Below, piece by piece: positions 51,981 to 60,721 of a DNA stretch of 64,000 nucleotides. Made by a program: the position numbers and the translations under genes. Numbering within the stretch: the first letter of the stretch is position 1; every line of letters starts with the position of its first letter. The stretch covers positions 3,604-67,603 of the forward strand of contig JAEDLK010000005.1 of assembly GCA_016295355.1 (NCBI GenBank), written 5' to 3'. This DNA is from Clostridiaceae bacterium (GTDB taxonomy: Bacteria; Bacillota; Clostridia; Oscillospirales; Acutalibacteraceae). A model generated the notes under the pieces. It did not search any database, was not told where the DNA came from, and saw only the letters and a list, made by a program, of their open reading frames with translations.

Positions 51981-53348
51981 TTACGGCCGCCGAATCACAT
52001 TGTCGAGCTTGTCCTTGGCTTGGTTGCCGATTTTCTGCACACCGGCCTTCCATTCCGCCCCCATCTGAATGGCACCTGTCTTTAAGGAGTCAAAATGATC
52101 CTTACGACGGTTAAAATAATCCATCATAGCAGCGGCCGCATGAAGCATATCATCCGAAAATTGCTCCCGTTTGGGATAGTGGCCGGCCTGATAGTTGTCA
52201 ATCACCGTTTCATAGCGAGCAGAGGCTTGCTTTACGGAATCCTCCCAGGACACATATAAGTCATATTGAGCCGACTCGCCCACCTGTCGAACGGTTTGAA
52301 GACAATGGCACAGCTTTGTCAGCATGGCGGCCATGCTGTCGGCGTTTTCCTCAATCAAAAAGCCGTTGACACCGTCACTGACATCCTCTGCGGCACAGCT
52401 GCCTTTAATCAGCACGCTGGGCAGGGCACAAGCGGCAGCCTCACGCACCACCAGCCCGTTGGTATCAAAGGTGGACGGGAACAAAAACAAGTCTGCACGA
52501 CAATACCAAGCCCGCAGCACTTCCCTATCGTGAATGGCCGGAGAAAAAAACACCTTGTCATCCAAGCAAAGCGACCGGGCATAGGCCTTGATTGCATCCT
52601 TGTCGGTGCCTTTTCCAATGAACACCATGCGAAAATCAGCACCGTCAGCCTTCAGACGACGCAAGGCATCCAACATCAGACGAATGCCCTTATACCACAT
52701 CATACGACCGACAAACAAAAAGACCGGTACTCCTTTGGGTAAATCAAAACCTTTGGTCGCCTGACAAATTTGCTCGTCGTTCACTCGTCCTTTTGGCAAA
52801 TCCACACCGTTGGGCACAACCACATAACGTCCCTCGTATCCGAGTTTTCGCAGGTTATCCCCTGCCCCGTTACTGACCGTCCAAACCTCATCGCAGGCCG
52901 AAATGTTACTAACCAACAGCTTAAGGGCAATATCCTGTAATTGCTTATTTTTAACAGCGTTGGCAATATCAATATCAAATTTGGTATGATAGGTCAACAC
53001 CAGCGGTGCCTTAATGCGGTCACGCAACGTGCGTGCCAGCATGGTGGAGGTAATGGGACAATGGCTATGAATAATATTAAAATGAGAGGACTGCAACCGG
53101 CGCATAACCGATGCCGAAAACGGCATACCGGCACGATACCCTACCAACCGCGTCATGTCCACACTGGGATACCGAATCACCGGAAACGGCCAGACAGAGT
53201 CATCCGTATTGGGATAATACGGGGTTACCACCGATGCTTTGCCGCCGTTTGATGAAATAATTTCTGCATAATTCTTCACCGCATTGGACACACCGTCAAT
53301 CAGCGGCGGAAAGGAATCATTTACAAGACAGACATTCAATGCTCTCAT
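51981..53348 (-). CDS. GT4-family glycosyltransferase
   Basis: GT-B-fold enzyme transferring sugar from a nucleotide donor, often to diacylglycerol in close relatives. VCLVNDSFPPLIDGVSNAVK is the N-terminal signature; APLVLTYHTKFDIDIANAV contains the acceptor-site histidine; FLFVGRMMWYKGI and LFLFPSTFDTNGLVVREAAA carry the donor-binding E-x7-E region. The C terminus (about 390-455) is basic and amphipathic, likely a membrane-binding tail. ATG 53348 is the start. Confidence 0.88.
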   Translation of the reverse strand: MRALNVCLVNDSFPPLIDGVSNAVKNYAEIISSNGGKASVVTPYYPNTDDSVWPFPVIRYPSVDMTRLVGYRAGMPFSASVMRRLQSSHFNIIHSHCPITSTMLARTLRDRIKAPLVLTYHTKFDIDIANAVKNKQLQDIALKLLVSNISACDEVWTVSNGAGDNLRKLGYEGRYVVVPNGVDLPKGRVNDEQICQATKGFDLPKGVPVFLFVGRMMWYKGIRLMLDALRRLKADGADFRMVFIGKGTDKDAIKAYARSLCLDDKVFFSPAIHDREVLRAWYCRADLFLFPSTFDTNGLVVREAAACALPSVLIKGSCAAEDVSDGVNGFLIEENADSMAAMLTKLCHCLQTVRQVGESAQYDLYVSWEDSVKQASARYETVIDNYQAGHYPKREQFSDDMLHAAAAMMDYFNRRKDHFDSLKTGAIQMGAEWKAGVQKIGNQAKDKLDNVIRRP

Positions 53349-53752
53349 TACCTCACCGTCCTTTCAAGGAGAGTTTTTTATATTAGTATACCAAAAAAAG
53401 CGGTTTGTTGCAAGCGGTTTTGAGCAACCAACAAACCGACACAGATGATGGATTTTGGGAATAAGGATCTGTTGTTCTTGCACAAATCCAAGATAGAATC
53501 TCCCCGTCGGCAACGGCCGACGGGGAGATTCTACACCTATTTCCTTATAATGGTTATAGATAGTCGAAATAGTGGTTAAATACACGATTTCGACACCAAA
53601 TCTTCGATTTGGTAGAAAATTTTCAAAGAAAATTTGTCGATACCATGGCCATGAATATAGAGCAAATTCAAAAACTTGCGTATTCGAATTTGCAAAAGCC
53701 GATAAAATCGGCTTATCGAAACGCTTTCCAGCGTTTGGATATTCTATAGTCA
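53349..53752. other. Intergenic region holding an inverted repeat and MITE copy A
   Basis: About 400 bases between the glycosyltransferase and the ABC permease, taken up by the 17-bp inverted repeat and the multi-hairpin repeat. No real gene seen; short ORFs over the repeat are noise. Confidence 0.6.
53495..53532. repeat. Perfect 17-bp inverted repeat
   Basis: AGAATCTCCCCGTCGGC, a 4-nt AACG loop, then its exact reverse complement. No T-run follows on either strand; it lies just outside repeat copy A. Confidence 0.8.
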
Positions 53753-53758
53753 TTATAA
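53545..53758 (+). repeat. Multi-hairpin MITE-like repeat, copy A
   Basis: 214 bp bounded by perfect TTATAATG/CATTATAA ends. Internal hairpins: GTCGAAA/TTTCGAC, ACCAAATC/GATTTGGT, CATGGCCATG, GCAAATTC/GAATTTGC (53662-53669 with 53686-53693) and AGCCGATAAAATCGGCT. Its right end overlaps the stop codon of the ABC permease gene. Confidence 0.85.
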
Positions 53759-54406
53759 ATCCAACTGTTCAAAACGTTTAACGCAAAAGCGATAGGACAA
53801 AAGTGTGGTTGTGACAAAGAACACAAGACCGAACGCAAAAACAGCCAGTTGTACGTCCATATCGGTAAAACCGGTTGCATTAAGCCCGGCACATCCCGGT
53901 AAATAGTGTAGGCTTTCTCCCACAAGGACGGCAATAAAGGCGAACACGATAAAGCGAATAAACGCTCCTGCAAATCGGTAGGCCGTGCGGAAGAAACCAC
54001 ACAAAAAGCAGGCCTGGAAAAGGCCAAACACAATCAGTGCAAAACCTAAGAACACAAAGTTTGCGTTCATCAGTGCATTGCCGACATATGGGCCGGCATC
54101 ACACAGAAAAATCATGCGAATCAGCGTGATCATCGCCATCAGCAAAAAGGCCACCAGCTCAATGGTCACCGTAAAGACAAATTTGGCCAACACCACATCC
54201 CGTTTTTTAACCGGCAACAAAGCCGTGTACAGGATGTCGTTGTTTTCCCGCCCCTGCTGAAAGCTCTGGAAAATACCCATGCAAACAAAGAAAGCCCCTA
54301 TTAAGATCGGATAGCCCGGGAAAAAGGTCAACAGCGAAAAAGCAATAAACAAAAACGAAAGCACCGATGCCGTTAGTCGACATTCTTTTTTCAATAATTT
54401 AAGCAT
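53753..54406 (-). CDS. ABC-2-type permease
   Basis: 217-aa membrane subunit with six transmembrane segments. FQQGRENNDILYTALLPVKKRD is the conserved cytoplasmic loop of ABC-2 permeases. ATG 54406 follows AGAGGG. It overlaps the ATPase gene by 8 nt. The stop codon (53753-53755) lies inside the terminal TTATAATG of repeat copy A, so the repeat appears to have shaped the gene's end. Confidence 0.86.
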   Translation of the reverse strand: MLKLLKKECRLTASVLSFLFIAFSLLTFFPGYPILIGAFFVCMGIFQSFQQGRENNDILYTALLPVKKRDVVLAKFVFTVTIELVAFLLMAMITLIRMIFLCDAGPYVGNALMNANFVFLGFALIVFGLFQACFLCGFFRTAYRFAGAFIRFIVFAFIAVLVGESLHYLPGCAGLNATGFTDMDVQLAVFAFGLVFFVTTTLLSYRFCVKRFEQLDL

Positions 54407-55256
54407 GAGATTCACCCTCTTTGTTCTTTTCAAGATGTCCCATAATATCTTGCAAATCCGGAAGGGTCATTTCGGCCCCGTCGAACCACCGGGCATCCTC
54501 GGCTAACACCAAGCCTGTGTTGCCTTTTTTCGAGCAGCAAACGCCTAAAAGATGTTGCTCCTGCTCCGGCGTGACACTTTCGGGCAAATGAACCAACCGA
54601 TAGGTATTGATAAAATCCTCGGTCGTCTTAGAGGCCACAATGCTTCCCTGCTTCATGTAGGTAATAATATCGGCGCATTTTTCCAAATCCGAGGTGATAT
54701 GGGTGGAAAACAAAATGGCAACACCCTCGCCGGCTAAATCCAGGAAGATTTCCAACAGTTCGTCTCTGGACACGGGATCCAATCCGCTGGTCGGCTCATC
54801 CAACAACAAAAGCCGTGCCTTGTGGGACAAAGCCAACACCAAGTTGAATTTGACCTTCATACCTTCGGACAGATCCATCACCCGTTTGTTTTCATTCAAA
54901 GCAAAGCGAGCCATGTACCGCCGGTAGGCATCCTCATCCCAATTTTCATAGAAAGTCTTGGTCACGCTCACGATTTCCTTGAGCGTTTTGCGCAGATAAT
55001 AATGAGCGCCACCCGAAGCATAGCCGATATCCGCCTTAATGTCCGTTTCATGCGCGGCGAAATCAAGTCCGAAAAAGCGAACCGTGCCGCTTGACGGATG
55101 AGCCAAATTTTGAATACAGCGAAGAGTGGTGGTTTTGCCGGCCCCGTTTCGGCCGATAAATCCCATGATTTTTCCTTCTTCCAAAGAAAAACAGACATTG
55201 TTCAAGGCAAAACCCTCATAGACCTTGCACAGGTTTTCCACCTCTAAAACCTTCAT
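54399..55256 (-). CDS. ABC transporter ATP-binding protein
   Basis: 285-aa ATPase with Walker A GRNGAGKTT (about 36-44), Walker B LLLLDEPTSGLDP, a signature read as DLSEGMKVKFNLVL and H-loop FSTHITSDLEKC. A roughly 60-residue C-terminal extension follows. It starts 3 nt after the AbrB gene stop and is coupled to the permease gene. Confidence 0.93.
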   Translation of the reverse strand: MKVLEVENLCKVYEGFALNNVCFSLEEGKIMGFIGRNGAGKTTTLRCIQNLAHPSSGTVRFFGLDFAAHETDIKADIGYASGGAHYYLRKTLKEIVSVTKTFYENWDEDAYRRYMARFALNENKRVMDLSEGMKVKFNLVLALSHKARLLLLDEPTSGLDPVSRDELLEIFLDLAGEGVAILFSTHITSDLEKCADIITYMKQGSIVASKTTEDFINTYRLVHLPESVTPEQEQHLLGVCCSKKGNTGLVLAEDARWFDGAEMTLPDLQDIMGHLEKNKEGESHA

Positions 55257-55258
55257 GC

Positions 55259-55567
55259 TTAACCCTCCTCTTGCGGCGGTTGTTCATCAAAGATCCGCTG
55301 TGCCATTCGATCAAGAAGCCCCTTGGGCGGAATCGCAATACCACGGTTAATATCCGCTAAAACCAAAATGGAATCCCCCGGCTTAAAGCCGAAAAGATCT
55401 CTGGCCTGCTTGGGAATAACAAACTGCCCCTTTTCGCCGATTCTCACTGTCCAGGCATACTTGCCCTGTGCCGGGCACTCTGAGTGCCGTGACTGTTCGT
55501 GGACAGTTGGCTGATTCTCTTGCTCGACAGACGTTTCCCCCGTCGTTTTTCGCTCCACGCTTTTCAT
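55259..55567 (-). CDS. AbrB/SpoVT-family transcriptional regulator
   Basis: 102-aa protein. The first about 37 residues are polar and probably disordered. The AbrB swapped-hairpin domain follows (WTVRIGEKGQFVIPKQARDL, about 39-58, then FGFKPGDSILVLADINRGIA). It is the first gene of the ABC operon and likely controls it through the inverted repeat by its own promoter. Confidence 0.88.
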   Translation of the reverse strand: MKSVERKTTGETSVEQENQPTVHEQSRHSECPAQGKYAWTVRIGEKGQFVIPKQARDLFGFKPGDSILVLADINRGIAIPPKGLLDRMAQRIFDEQPPQEEG

Positions 55568-55599
55568 CGTATCACCTCAAAGTATGATTTATACAACTA

Positions 55600-55627
55600 A
55601 TTATACTATTCATACCATTTTTGTCAA
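55600..55627 (-). promoter_or_regulatory. Promoter and candidate operator of the AbrB-ABC operon
   Basis: Minus strand TTGACA (55622-55627), 16-nt spacer, TATAAT (55600-55605). Half-sites GTATGA/TCATAC flank the -10 box (55583-55616), a likely autoregulatory site. Confidence 0.7.
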
Positions 55628-55762
55628 GTGTTCCTACTGTTTTTTCATATTTTATCTGTGCTCTTTGCCGTTTTCGCAAAGCTCACTGCGAAATCACAGC
55701 CACTATTTACCGGGATGGTTATGATTGGAAATAAGACGTTCGCGACGCCAAATTGTTTTTGA

Positions 55763-55791
55763 TTGCCAAAGCGTGAAATTTGCTGTATAAT
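55763..55791 (+). promoter_or_regulatory. Promoter of the AlaX-type gene
   Basis: TTGCCA, 17-nt spacer, TATAAT. Confidence 0.78.
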
Positions 55792-55898
55792 ATAAAACAG
55801 ATGTCGAAGAAGGTCAAAGCCCAATGCGTGACTCATAGAAGGTTTCGTTTCACTTTGACTTGTCGCCTGTCATAGAAATACCCAATGGAAACGGACGG

Positions 55899-57056
55899 AT
55901 GTATATGACCCGAAAACTCTACGATGAAGACAGTTTTGCCACACAGTTTACAGCCACGGTACTCTCCTGCGAAAAGGGCAAGCACGGTTGGCTTGTGGTC
56001 ACGGACGCCACCCTCTTTTTTCCGACAGAGGGCGGTCAAAGCTTTGATACCGGCCTGTTGGGGAATCAGCGTGTAACCGATGTTCTGTTACAGCCGGACG
56101 GCACCATTGTTCATCAAACCGACGGTCCTGTCAGCGGTACCATAAGCGGTGTCATTGACTTCGAACCCCGTTTTCGTAAAATGCAAAATCACACCGGCGA
56201 GCATATATTATCGGGACTTATTTACCGTGCCTACGGCTATGAGAATGTCGGCTTTCACCTGGGCGACACCGAGGTGACCATGGATGTCGGCGGTGTACTG
56301 ACTGCCGAGCAGATTGAAGCGCTTGAACGGCAGGCCAACGAGGTCATTTGGAAAGATTTGCCGGTAACGGCCTGTTATCCCGATGAGCAGACGCTCTCAC
56401 ATCTTTCATTTCGTTCCAAAAAGGATTCGTATGAGCACACCCGTATTGTCACCATTGAATCGGTGGATTGCTGTGCCTGTTGTGCGCCTCATGTACGCTC
56501 CACCGGACAAGTCGGTCAAATCAAGATTCTCTCTTTTGCCTCAAACCGCGGCGGCACTCGTTTGTTGATCGCCTGCGGCCGTGATGCGCTTGACTATGCG
56601 GCCGACATACATCGGCAAATTAAGCAGATTTCGGCCGCCCTTAAAGCCCCTAAGCACCAAACGGCCGAAGCCGTTTTGTCCTTGCAAAAGGAAAACGAAC
56701 GGTTACAGTTTGAACTCATCGGCCTTAAACGCTCTGTTTTACAAAGCAAAGTCGAAAGCCTTCCAATCAAAAAAGGCAACCTTTGCTATTTCGGCGAGGA
56801 TTTATCTCGGGATGACCGAATCTATCTGCTGAATTTGCTAAAGGAAAAATGTGATGGCCTGTGTGCCGTGTTAAGCGGTAACGACGCCGTCGGGTATGCC
56901 TTTGTGTTAAGTGCTCAAACGCCGTCGTTGCAAAAAGAAGCCGCCGACCTGATGACCTGTTTGAACGGTCGAGGCGGCGGACAAAAGGGTTGTATGCAGG
57001 GCGTTTTTTATGCCAAAAAGCAACAGATTCTTACTTGCTTTAATGACCCTGTATGA
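55899..57056 (+). CDS. Alanyl-tRNA editing protein (AlaX type with DHHA1 domain)
   Basis: Free-standing editing factor that hydrolyses Ser- or Gly-mischarged tRNA-Ala. The N-terminal domain has TDATLFFPTEGGQ, the zinc/catalytic HTGEHILSG (HxxxH) and VDCCACCAPHV with the second Cys/His pair. A coiled coil and DHHA1 domain (about 235-385) end in NGRGGGQKGCMQGVF. This is the long AlaX-II class. The start is uncertain; ATG 55899 follows GGAAACGGACGG, and ATG 55905 is close behind. Confidence 0.9.
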   Translation: MYMTRKLYDEDSFATQFTATVLSCEKGKHGWLVVTDATLFFPTEGGQSFDTGLLGNQRVTDVLLQPDGTIVHQTDGPVSGTISGVIDFEPRFRKMQNHTGEHILSGLIYRAYGYENVGFHLGDTEVTMDVGGVLTAEQIEALERQANEVIWKDLPVTACYPDEQTLSHLSFRSKKDSYEHTRIVTIESVDCCACCAPHVRSTGQVGQIKILSFASNRGGTRLLIACGRDALDYAADIHRQIKQISAALKAPKHQTAEAVLSLQKENERLQFELIGLKRSVLQSKVESLPIKKGNLCYFGEDLSRDDRIYLLNLLKEKCDGLCAVLSGNDAVGYAFVLSAQTPSLQKEAADLMTCLNGRGGGQKGCMQGVFYAKKQQILTCFNDPV

Positions 57057-57738
57057 AAATATCCCGATAAGCGGCCGAGGAAGCCAAGGAAACATAATCC
57101 TCCCCTGCCACAATAATGTGGTCTATTAAATGGATCCCGAGGGGTTCGAGAATATCCCGAATCATTTCGGTGATGCAGATGTCGGCCTTTGAAGGCAACG
57201 CGATACCGCCGGGATGATTGTGGCACAACACAACCTCGCTGGCACGGGTGCGCAGCACCGTTTCCACAACCTTGCGGGTGCTGACACCGACCGAGGAAAT
57301 ATCGCCCTCGCCCACCACATCACAGGATAAGAACTTGCGTTTATTGTTCAGGCTCATCACGGTGAGCTTTTCATCAATACAATTGCCGTAATACACCAAA
57401 AAATAAGTGCCGATTTCATCCAAAGTGGTCATATACTCTTTTTGAGCACCCTTTTCCATGCGGTACAGAACGGAGGTTTCCTTTATCATTTGAAACAACT
57501 GGCAGGTACGCTTGGTAATATGCGGAAATGCCAATAATTCCTTTTCGGGGGCATCCATGACCGCCGAAACGGTGTGATACCGGTTCAGCAGCAAATGTGC
57601 CAATTCATTGGTATCATGTCGGGGAATCGAAAAGAACAGAATGATCTCCAGTTTTTCATGATCTTTCATTCCGTGAAATCCGTTTTGGCTGAATTTTGCT
57701 AACATTCGTTCCCTGTGACCGTCATGAATTCCGGGCAT
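57040..57738 (-). CDS. radC: RadC-family JAMM/MPN protein
   Basis: 232-aa protein. An N-terminal helix-hairpin-helix region (about 1-80) precedes an MPN+/JAMM domain with the metal motif LCHNHPGGIALPSKADICIT. It is a predicted metallopeptidase-fold protein whose function in DNA repair is disputed. ATG 57738 follows GGGAGGGAA-type sequence. It converges with alaX, overlapping its 3' end by 17 nt. Confidence 0.92.
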   Translation of the reverse strand: MPGIHDGHRERMLAKFSQNGFHGMKDHEKLEIILFFSIPRHDTNELAHLLLNRYHTVSAVMDAPEKELLAFPHITKRTCQLFQMIKETSVLYRMEKGAQKEYMTTLDEIGTYFLVYYGNCIDEKLTVMSLNNKRKFLSCDVVGEGDISSVGVSTRKVVETVLRTRASEVVLCHNHPGGIALPSKADICITEMIRDILEPLGIHLIDHIIVAGEDYVSLASSAAYRDIFIQGH

Positions 57739-57829
57739 ATCCGTTCCCTCCCCTCGTTTTCTTCTCTATCATACTACAAATAATAACAAAATCCAATCTT
57801 TTTTTCAATTTTTTCTAAGGTGATTATGT

Positions 57830-58813
57830 ATGAAGGTATTGACCGTAACAAAAAATGATGCCGGTCAGCGTTTAGACAAATTCATATCGAAGGCAGCCCC
57901 GCAATTACCGCCTGCTTTGCTATATAAAAATATTCGGCTCAAGAATATTAAAGTCAACGGCAAGCGTGCGCAAATCAACACCCGTTTGTGCGAAAACGAT
58001 GTTGTTTCGGCCTATTTACCGGATGATTTTTTTGCCAAAATGCCGCCGCATTATGATTTTCTGCGCGCCGGTGATCAGCTCACCGTGGTTTATGAGGATG
58101 AAAATATCCTTTTGGCAGACAAACCGCAGGGACTGCTGGTACATCCCGATAAAAATGAATACTCTGATACCCTCATCGGTCGCATTCAGAAATACCTTTA
58201 CAAAAAAGGTTGTTATAACCCCGAGGATGAGAATGCCTTTCATCCGGCCTTAGCCAACCGCATCGACCGCAACACCGGCGGTTTAGTCATCGCCGCCAAA
58301 AACGCCCGAGCCCTACGAATTTTATGCGACAAAATCAAAAGCCGCGAAATCGACAAGCGATATTTGGCCTTGGTGCATGGCATTCCCGATAAAAAGGAAG
58401 CTACACTGACCGGCTATTTGGAAAAAAACGAGCAAAAGAACAAGGTCTTTTTGCAAAAGCAAAAAACCGCTGACAACCGAACAATTGTGACCCGGTACCG
58501 GGTTTTGAAGGCTAAAAACAATATGGCGTTATTGGAAATCGAACTGCTGACAGGACGCACCCATCAAATCCGTGCCCACATGGCAAGCATCGGACATCCG
58601 TTGGTAGGCGACGGCAAGTACGGAACATTGGCCGCCGATAAGAAGAACGGGTTTTCTCGTCAGGCGCTTTACTCCTATTCGTTGCAGTTTTGCTTTAAGG
58701 AGGACGCCGATATTCTCAACAATCTAAACGGTCAGCGATTCTGTGTTGACGATGTTTGGTTTGCCCGTCAAATATTCGGCGTAAGAGTGGCCGATTTAAT
58801 CCATCAACCATAA
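57830..58813 (+). CDS. rluD: RluA-family pseudouridine synthase
   Basis: Isomerises uridines in rRNA (or tRNA). An N-terminal S4 domain (RLDKFISKAAPQLPPALLYK) is followed by the synthase domain with catalytic Asp in ALANRIDRNTGGLVIAAKN and the conserved LTGRTHQIRAHMASIGHPLV. At 327 aa it is normal length. The paralogue (RluB, C or D) cannot be settled by eye. ATG 57830 follows AAGGTGAT. Confidence 0.93.
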   Translation: MKVLTVTKNDAGQRLDKFISKAAPQLPPALLYKNIRLKNIKVNGKRAQINTRLCENDVVSAYLPDDFFAKMPPHYDFLRAGDQLTVVYEDENILLADKPQGLLVHPDKNEYSDTLIGRIQKYLYKKGCYNPEDENAFHPALANRIDRNTGGLVIAAKNARALRILCDKIKSREIDKRYLALVHGIPDKKEATLTGYLEKNEQKNKVFLQKQKTADNRTIVTRYRVLKAKNNMALLEIELLTGRTHQIRAHMASIGHPLVGDGKYGTLAADKKNGFSRQALYSYSLQFCFKEDADILNNLNGQRFCVDDVWFARQIFGVRVADLIHQP

Positions 58814-58837
58814 TTCAGTGATAAGGAGTTGCCTGTT

Positions 58838-59803
58838 ATGAAACATTCCGCCCCTCTGCCCCCGCCGTACAGTGCCGAAAAAGCGTATACGCGTGTATCT
58901 CTTTCTCTGTTCTGTTATCTGCTGACAAGTCTGATTCTCTCTATGATCATTTCCGCCGTTGCCATGAATGTGAATCCATCCCTTATCAACAACGATTTGT
59001 TTGAACTGGGTGTCATGGTGTTCAGTCAATACATCATCGGTATTTTACTTGTCTTTCTCATTGTACGAAAACTGCCGGTCTATCGATATATGCCCGAGCG
59101 GATGACATGTAGCAGCTTTTTAGGCACCTTTACAGCCTGTGTGGCCATCGCTTTTGTCGGCAATCAGATCGGCAGACTCATCACCGCCCTTTTGGAAAAC
59201 CAGTTAGGGTATGACATCACCGATCGATTGGAGCAAACATTGGACGGTCCGCACGCCTTGATCAGCTACACGCTTGTGGCTGTGTTAGGGCCGATTATGG
59301 AGGAGGTCTTATTCCGTCATTTGCTCTTGGACCGTCTGCGTCCCTACGGCGAAAAGAATGCCCTGCTTTTTACCGCTGTGACCTTCGGACTCTCGCACGG
59401 CAATGTTATGCAATTATTCTATGCGACCGGCGTCGGTTTGGTTCTCGGGTATGTCTATTTGCGCACCAAAAATTTCTGGTATCCGATTTTACTGCATTGT
59501 CTGTTCAACTTACTGTTGGGTGTTTTGCCGGCCTTTATTCAGCGGATTTATCCGGATTCTGTCGCAGGTGTGGGTGAAGGAATGCTGTTTTTGGGTCTAT
59601 TGACCGTTTTTGAACTGGTTGCAACCGTTGTGGGCATCATTTGGCTCATTCGCAAACGAAAACAACTGTATCTGCCGGGCAATGCCTTTGCCATCAAAAA
59701 AGGCCGGGTGTTTACAACCGTTTATTTGAATGTCGGCACTATCCTATATTTTGTGCTGGTTTTGGCAATATTTGTTTTGGGTATTTTACCACAAAACGGT
59801 TGA
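58838..59803 (+). CDS. CPBP-family intramembrane metalloprotease
   Basis: 321-aa polytopic protein. The CAAX protease/bacteriocin-processing domain includes GPIMEEVLFRHLLLDRL (Glu-Glu motif), TFGLSHGNVMQLFYA (His) and LLHCLFNLLLG (His). There are about eight helices. Possible roles are processing or immunity; none is indicated by neighbours. ATG 58838 follows AAGGAG. Confidence 0.88.
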   Translation: MKHSAPLPPPYSAEKAYTRVSLSLFCYLLTSLILSMIISAVAMNVNPSLINNDLFELGVMVFSQYIIGILLVFLIVRKLPVYRYMPERMTCSSFLGTFTACVAIAFVGNQIGRLITALLENQLGYDITDRLEQTLDGPHALISYTLVAVLGPIMEEVLFRHLLLDRLRPYGEKNALLFTAVTFGLSHGNVMQLFYATGVGLVLGYVYLRTKNFWYPILLHCLFNLLLGVLPAFIQRIYPDSVAGVGEGMLFLGLLTVFELVATVVGIIWLIRKRKQLYLPGNAFAIKKGRVFTTVYLNVGTILYFVLVLAIFVLGILPQNG

Positions 59804-59828
59804 TAATAGCTGTGGGAGGTTAAAACCC

Positions 59829-60032
59829 ATGTCACATAAAAAAGACAGCAAACCGCTGTTAGAAATCTCCGTTAACCCCGTTCACGGTATTCCCCATTCC
59901 TCGTTCGACATGATCAATAAGTACGGCACCTATCAAGTACAAGATACCGCCAACACGCCGAACGAATATCCAACCATTTCACAAGGGTTGGCCAAAAGGG
60001 ACAAGGCGATACGGGAAAACCAAAAGACCTAA
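59829..60032 (+). CDS. 67-aa hypothetical protein
   Basis: Small hydrophilic protein without recognised domain: it starts MSHKKDSKPLLEISVNPVHG and contains MINKYGTYQVQDTANTPNEY. GGGAGG is 9 nt upstream of ATG 59829. It lies 25 nt after the CPBP protease gene and before a strong terminator, so it is probably the operon's last gene. Confidence 0.65.
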   Translation: MSHKKDSKPLLEISVNPVHGIPHSSFDMINKYGTYQVQDTANTPNEYPTISQGLAKRDKAIRENQKT

Positions 60033-60055
60033 CGGCGGTCGGTTTCCTACCCAAG

Positions 60056-60098
60056 GAAAAGAGTCTGTAAAGGCAACAGCTTTTACAGACTCTTTTTT
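60056..60098. terminator. Bidirectional terminator
   Basis: Perfect stem GAGTCTGTAAA/TTTACAGACTC with T-runs on both strands; ends the CPBP operon and the minus-strand operon from 62403. Confidence 0.88.
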
Positions 60099-60118
60099 GT
60101 GTATCACCGAACAATGCG

Positions 60119-60721
60119 TCAAATGGTTTCCTTAACCTCAACCACACCACTGCTGTGATAAAGGGACGGGTTTACAATCAGCGTATAGCCGCGCCCCGGC
60201 TCGCACGCCCATTCAAAATTACGGCGTCTGGGCAAGGCCGTGCAGGAGAGAAGCGTCATAATAACCCCTCCGTGCACAATTAAGGCGGCATCATGCACCA
60301 TAGAATCCATCATATCCAACACCACTTCGTTCAGTCCCAAGCAAATACGTTTGGCAAACTCGGTGCTGTCCTCGCCACCCGGCGGACAGGGAATCTGCCC
60401 GGAAGTCCAACGGAAAAAATCCGGGTCGCTCTCCAATTCAACCGCCGTGCGCCCCTCAAAAACACCGAAATCATATTCCCGCAGATTATCCATGTTTTCC
60501 GCCGTAAAATCGGGATATAAAATCGAAGCGGTTTGCCGACAGCGTAACAACGGGCTGGTATAAACCTTTTCAACCGTCGGATAGGTTATCTGATCGGTAA
60601 GGTTTTTCAAATTACGAACACCGGCCGGTGACAACGGTAAATCGGTCACGCCGATATACGCCCCTTGTTCATTGCCCAGCGTCAGCCCATGGCGAATTAC
60701 ATGAATTCTATAGGTTCTCAT
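60119..60721 (-). CDS. Histidine phosphatase superfamily protein
   Basis: 200-aa phosphoglycerate mutase-like enzyme. RIHVIRHGLTLGNEQGAYIG (phospho-accepting His in RHG) is near the start, a second conserved region is SPLLRCRQTASIL, and a late VHGGVIMTLLSC supplies the second His. It could be a CobC-like or broad-range phosphatase. It overlaps hemW by 14 nt. Confidence 0.88.
   Translation of the reverse strand: MRTYRIHVIRHGLTLGNEQGAYIGVTDLPLSPAGVRNLKNLTDQITYPTVEKVYTSPLLRCRQTASILYPDFTAENMDNLREYDFGVFEGRTAVELESDPDFFRWTSGQIPCPPGGEDSTEFAKRICLGLNEVVLDMMDSMVHDAALIVHGGVIMTLLSCTALPRRRNFEWACEPGRGYTLIVNPSLYHSSGVVEVKETI

Larger units (their letters stand above)
55568..55898. other. Divergent intergenic region (abrB / alaX)
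   Basis: About 330 bases with the AbrB-operon promoter on the left and a SigA-type promoter for the editing gene on the right. No gene or RNA recognised between. Confidence 0.6.
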
